Source: an uncultured Bacteroidales bacterium
Lineage (GTDB): Bacteria; Bacteroidota; Bacteroidia; Bacteroidales; UBA932
Direction: 5' to 3'
Assembly: GCA_944323785.1 (NCBI GenBank)
Contig: CALUTU010000015.1
Location: forward strand, 1-50,272
Length of the DNA stretch: 50,272 nucleotides
How positions within the stretch are numbered: the first letter of the stretch is position 1; every line of letters begins with the position of its first letter. Made by a program: the position numbers and the translations under genes. Under the pieces are notes generated by a model. It saw only the letters and a program-made list of their open reading frames with translations, did not search any database and was not told the DNA's origin. Of the stretch, positions 47,807-50,272 are shown in pieces.

Positions 47807-49027
47807 ATGCTAACCATTTCTGTACAAGTTATTTGCTACAATGTCCGTCCACTTCGTGACAGCAGTTATCCTTTAATGCTCCGTCTGACACAGCACAGGA
47901 AGCGGAAGTACATCTCACTTGGCATCTCCGTAAAGGAAAAGGACTGGGACTTCAAGAAGAATGTTCCGAGAAAATCCTGCCCCGACAGAGAAGCCATACT
48001 CAAACTCATCAGTGACAAAGTATCGGCCTACAACAGTCTGATAATGGAACTGACAGCAAAGCAGCAGGAGTTCACTATGTCCACCCTCATTCAGACATTG
48101 GAGAACAGAAAAAAAGTCCAGACAGTAGGACAGATGTACGATTACATTATCAACGAACTCCGCAAATCCGACAAACTCGGCAACATGGAAGTGTACAAGT
48201 ATTCAAGGGATTCCCTACTTAAATTCAACAAATCTCTTGACATTCCGTTCAGTGACATCAACTGCCAATGGCTGGAACGATACGAGACATGGCTGCATGG
48301 TACTGGATGCAAGGACACGACTATAAGCCAACTGTTCCGTACTTTCAGAAGTGTATTCAACCGTGCCTTGTCCATGAAACTGATAAAGCAGGACATCTAC
48401 CCGTTCAGTGAGTTCAAAGTCAGCAAGTTTGATGTACGCACAAGGAAAAGGGCCGTATCTAAAGAAGATGTCAAGAAGATAATGTCGCTTGACTTGTCTG
48501 GAGAACAGCCGTATATGCGGTTTGCAAGGGACATATTCCTGTTCAGTTACTTCGGAGCAGGCATCAACTTCTCGGACATAGCACTCCTCCGCTACTGTGA
48601 CATATCTGACAGCAGAGTAAGGTACATCCGCAAGAAGACAGGTAAGGATATCTCATTCTCTCTAAGCGATGCTGGCTGTGAGATAATCAGCAGATATTCC
48701 AGACCAGATGCAAAACAAGACGATTACATCTTTCCGATACTGGACAGGAAAAAACACAGGACGGAAATACAGCGGAAAAACAGGATTCATAAGGTACTCC
48801 GCCATGTAAACACCAATCTTGCAGAGATAGGCAAAATGGCCGGACTGGAAACCCATCTGACCACATATATTGCGAGACATACATTTGCTACTGTCCTAAA
48901 ACGGTCTGGAGTAAACATAGCGATTATCAGTGAAAGTATGGGCCACTCTGACATAGCCACTACCCAAATCTACCTCGACAGTTTCGAAAACTCCCAGATA
49001 GACGAGGCCATGAAGAATCTGCTATAA
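47807..49027 (+). CDS. Tyrosine recombinase (element integrase)
   Basis: A 406-residue site-specific recombinase, presumably integrating and excising the element at tRNA-Pro. The open frame runs back across the tRNA to 47597, but the first ATG beyond the tRNA, terminator and repeats is at 47807. N-terminal arm-binding domain at about 1-75 (RLTQHRKRKYISLGISVKEKDWDF), SAM-like core-binding domain at about 95-195, catalytic domain at about 215-400: lysine in RKKTGKDISFSL, Arg357 in YIARHTFAT, His380 in MGHSD and nucleophile Tyr389 in QIYLDSF. The first catalytic arginine is replaced by Asn254 (FGAGINFSDI), as in many Bacteroidales element integrases. A strong terminator follows. Confidence 0.93.
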   Translation: MLTISVQVICYNVRPLRDSSYPLMLRLTQHRKRKYISLGISVKEKDWDFKKNVPRKSCPDREAILKLISDKVSAYNSLIMELTAKQQEFTMSTLIQTLENRKKVQTVGQMYDYIINELRKSDKLGNMEVYKYSRDSLLKFNKSLDIPFSDINCQWLERYETWLHGTGCKDTTISQLFRTFRSVFNRALSMKLIKQDIYPFSEFKVSKFDVRTRKRAVSKEDVKKIMSLDLSGEQPYMRFARDIFLFSYFGAGINFSDIALLRYCDISDSRVRYIRKKTGKDISFSLSDAGCEIISRYSRPDAKQDDYIFPILDRKKHRTEIQRKNRIHKVLRHVNTNLAEIGKMAGLETHLTTYIARHTFATVLKRSGVNIAIISESMGHSDIATTQIYLDSFENSQIDEAMKNLL

Positions 49028-49033
49028 AACAAG

Positions 49034-49064
49034 AAAGGACAGGCGATGATTGAACCTGTCCTTT
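49034..49064 (+). terminator. Integrase terminator
   Basis: A 10-bp stem (49034-49043 with 49055-49064) with an 11-nt loop and a continuing T run. Confidence 0.9.
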
Positions 49065-49086
49065 TTTGTAAATGTCAGCAAGCGGA

Positions 49087-49191
49087 TTAGGCTTTGTGTG
49101 CTTTCCGCTCTTTTCTGTCCTGTCTCCAGTAATAGATACCTGCGACATTGGCGATAATGATAGCCAGCGCAAACATAACCAATGCTCCCAT
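49087..49191 (-). CDS. 34-residue single-helix membrane peptide
   Basis: A short gene: MGALVMFALAIIIANVAGIY, then YWRQDRKERKAHKA. One hydrophobic helix (about 3-20) followed by a strongly basic tail. Its ATG overlaps the TAA of the upstream DUF6722 gene (sequence TAATG), so it is positioned for coupled translation. The composition resembles small membrane peptides of Bacteroidales mobile elements. I do not recognise the family. Confidence 0.6.
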   Translation of the reverse strand: MGALVMFALAIIIANVAGIYYWRQDRKERKAHKA

Positions 49192-49388
49192 TATTCTACC
49201 TCCTTTTTATCTTTATTCTTGTCCTTTAAGAGATACATTCCCCAGCCTAAAGTACAGGCCACGGTCAATGCGCCTCCAGCATAAATAACCCATTTCTGCG
49301 AGAACTCTCCAAAAATGGATGTCAATATCACAGCGGTCATGGTATACTTCGCTATATCCATAAGCCATTTTCCCAACTCTTTCTTCAT
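49191..49388 (-). CDS. DUF6722-like small membrane protein
   Basis: A 65-residue protein. The ATG at 49388 (MKKELGKWLMDIAKYTM) fits the family start and the promoter; an ATG 18 nt upstream lies in the -7 box. Two hydrophobic helices (about 13-28 and 33-53) are followed by a charged tail (KDKNKDKKEVE). This resembles the DUF6722 proteins found in Bacteroidales integrative elements; the role is unknown. It shares a TAATG junction with the 34-residue gene, together a two-gene unit reading toward the integrase. Confidence 0.75.
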   Translation of the reverse strand: MKKELGKWLMDIAKYTMTAVILTSIFGEFSQKWVIYAGGALTVACTLGWGMYLLKDKNKDKKEVE

Positions 49389-49395
49389 AACGATA

Positions 49396-49403
49396 CAAAG
49401 ATA
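49396..49403 (-). promoter_or_regulatory. -7 box of the DUF6722 gene
   Basis: The minus strand reads TATCTTTG. A start 7 nt past the box would fall at 49389, one base before the ATG, so the message may be nearly leaderless. Confidence 0.6.
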
Positions 49404-49430
49404 CATAAATTATTACAAACACAAATCATC

Positions 49431-49913
49431 ATGAACAGCACATCATTCACTTCCTACCAACGCCTCACACTCAAAGGCATGGACAACCAGTCACTCATCA
49501 ACCTAATCAGACAGGCATCAGAGAACTTCCCCGACACAACCATCATCATCACACCGAGAATAGACCAGTCGGGACAAGCCTACTACTGGACAGGTCTCAG
49601 ATACGGCAATACCGAACTGGACTTCGCACTCCTGCTGAACCGAGAGATAGAGGCATTCATCCTCTGCTTCCTCATAAAGGGCAGGGACGGTATGACAGAC
49701 ATCAGCAGCTACTCCCCCGACCCGACAATGACAAGGGGAATCAACTGGCTCCAGTCCCACATGTACAGACACCTCGAATACTCACAGCAGACGCAGGACT
49801 ACATCAGATACAGCAACGGTCGCACATTCCAGAACAAGAAACTTACATTCCCATTCGGAAGCATCATCTACTCACAGGAGATTGAGAATGTCTTTGCAGC
49901 ACAGCCCCAGTGA
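49431..49913 (+). CDS. Hypothetical cargo protein of the element
   Basis: A 160-residue soluble protein that I do not recognise. A helical N-terminal part (YQRLTLKGMDNQSLINLIRQASENFPDTTIIITPR) is followed by strands around YYWTGLRYGNTELDFALLLNREIEAFILCFLIKG and a polar C-terminal part (NWLQSHMYRHLEYSQQTQDYI). There is no signal peptide or membrane helix. Codon use is richer in AC/TC-ending codons than the surrounding small genes. Divergent from the DUF6722 unit; no exact -7 box was found. Likely accessory cargo; no function is assigned. Confidence 0.7.
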   Translation: MNSTSFTSYQRLTLKGMDNQSLINLIRQASENFPDTTIIITPRIDQSGQAYYWTGLRYGNTELDFALLLNREIEAFILCFLIKGRDGMTDISSYSPDPTMTRGINWLQSHMYRHLEYSQQTQDYIRYSNGRTFQNKKLTFPFGSIIYSQEIENVFAAQPQ

Positions 49914-49934
49914 AAACCATTATTACTATGTAAA

Positions 49935-49988
49935 ACCCTCTGTGCTGAATATCAACTAATTGGCGAAGCGGTGTTTTTCACAGGGGGT
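49935..49988 (+). terminator. Hairpin after the hypothetical gene
   Basis: 10-bp arms (49935-49944 with 49979-49988, one T-G pair) with a 34-nt loop that contains a T5 run; no T run follows the stem, so terminator function is weakly supported. Confidence 0.35.
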
Positions 49989-50085
49989 ATATAAACAGAT
50001 AATTTAAAAAATACTGCATCCCGTACCCTCAATATCATGAAACGCCATTCAATGCCTAATCCTTGCACCATCCGCAGAATCACCG

Positions 50086-50093
50086 TAAATTTG
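50086..50093 (+). promoter_or_regulatory. Candidate -7 box near the window end
   Basis: TAAATTTG; the predicted start is near 50100. It would serve a gene starting at 50137 or later. Confidence 0.4.
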
Positions 50094-50191
50094 GAGAAAA
50101 CAAAACGCCATAACATACAGCATATCACTTGAAAGAATGGATGAGATACGTCCGCTGCTTGAAAAGCACTATAGGCTCGGTACAGGTTACT

Positions 50192-50272
50192 TCACACTTT
50201 TGTGCGTTTACGCTGCTTCCTGTAGGTCAGGTTCGCTTTCCGCACGTCAAGGTACTTTGTGCGCGGACGATG
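50192..50272 (-). CDS. Possible C-terminal end of a gene entering from the right
   Basis: In this minus-strand frame the last 26 residues before a TGA read as a highly basic protein tail (KYLDVRKANLTYRKQRKRTKV), more protein-like than the competing plus-strand frames. Only the end is present, so no identification is possible. Confidence 0.3.
   Translation of the reverse strand, partial: HRPRTKYLDVRKANLTYRKQRKRTKV

Larger units (their letters stand above)
47623..50272 (+). mobile_element. Left end of a tRNA-Pro-integrated element (continues past window)
   Basis: A tRNA gene directly followed in the same direction by a tyrosine recombinase, then small accessory genes, is the standard arrangement of integrative elements that use tRNA 3' ends. 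No second copy of the tRNA 3' end (ATTTTTACCCCGA-like) is seen up to 50272, so the far attachment site must lie outside. No conjugation, relaxase or phage structural gene is visible yet. Confidence 0.7.
49989..50272. other. Window-end region without a firm gene
   Basis: Holds a candidate plus-strand -7 box at 50086-50093 and short frames running off the end: ATGs at 50137 and 50141 on the plus strand, and a minus-strand frame whose stop is at 50192-50194. AAACGCCAT occurs at 50040-50048 and 50102-50110. Nothing else is recognised. Confidence 0.4.

Noticed and set aside
50137-50272. Plus-strand genes starting at ATG 50137 or 50141
   Set aside because: Both frames stay open to the end, but the translations (many Cys, Ser and Gly) do not look protein-like; the minus-strand frame is more plausible. 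Not decidable within the window.
1-50272. CRISPR arrays, rRNA genes or complete insertion sequences
   Set aside because: No regularly spaced direct repeats, rRNA signatures or transposase frames were seen anywhere in the window.

Overview
The window looks like a chromosome segment of a member of the order Bacteroidales (phylum Bacteroidota). The grounds are lineage-typical proteins (fused SecDF, DUF2723 GT-C glycosyltransferase, DUF4271, DUF5683-like, BACON and carboxypeptidase-regulatory lipoproteins, PepSY-like DUF2874 proteins, a Bacteroides-type tryptophanase) and the promoter style: at least 15 genes have an exact TAnnTTTG box, the -7 element of Bacteroidota promoters, usually 10-60 nt ahead of the start codon. 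No 16S gene is present, so I do not go below order.

Layout. (1) 113-10443, all minus strand: a surface/envelope lipoprotein block. A small CarboxypepD-type lipoprotein is followed by two large multidomain paralogues (regulatory domain + BACON + FN3-like repeats), an LPP20-like lipoprotein, a DUF5683-like protein and a 1220-residue lipoprotein with a coiled-coil stalk of about 300 residues. (2) 10977-13058, minus: an ECF sigma factor, a one-helix putative anti-sigma factor and an unknown membrane-attached lipoprotein. (3) 13161-15999: a membrane protein, a transaldolase, a 0.9-kb gene-free stretch with inverted repeats and a possible small RNA, and a short membrane protein. (4) 16035-31236: mostly housekeeping genes: LolC/E-like permease, rbfA, tyrS, DUF1648 protein, Na/Pi cotransporter, an HEXXH-containing propeller/barrel protein, uvrC, a fused two-domain acyltransferase of the ornithine/glycine-lipid type, and a six-gene block ending hemD-lipoprotein-rnpA-yidD. 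(5) 31298-43403: DUF2723 protein, LuxE-like protein, tnaA, secDF, a PD40/SPOR protein, NfeD and FloA. (6) 43623-47526, minus: response regulator, histidine kinase and two PepSY-like secreted proteins, plausibly one envelope-sensing unit. (7) 47623-50272: tRNA-Pro(TGG) followed by a tyrosine recombinase and small accessory genes, the left end of an integrated element that runs past the window.

Genes are tightly packed. Convergent pairs abut with no spacer (34372/34373) or share a CTAG palindrome (24255-24258), and two divergent pairs use -7 boxes lying 1-2 bp apart. Most starts were moved downstream from the longest open frame to agree with signal peptides and promoter boxes. I did not find an unmistakable new defence or biosynthetic system. 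The most unusual items are the repeat-bearing 14.8-15.7 kb gap, the duplicated BACON/FN3 lipoproteins, the metallopeptidase-like propeller/barrel protein, the abutting divergent promoters and the tRNA-integrated element.
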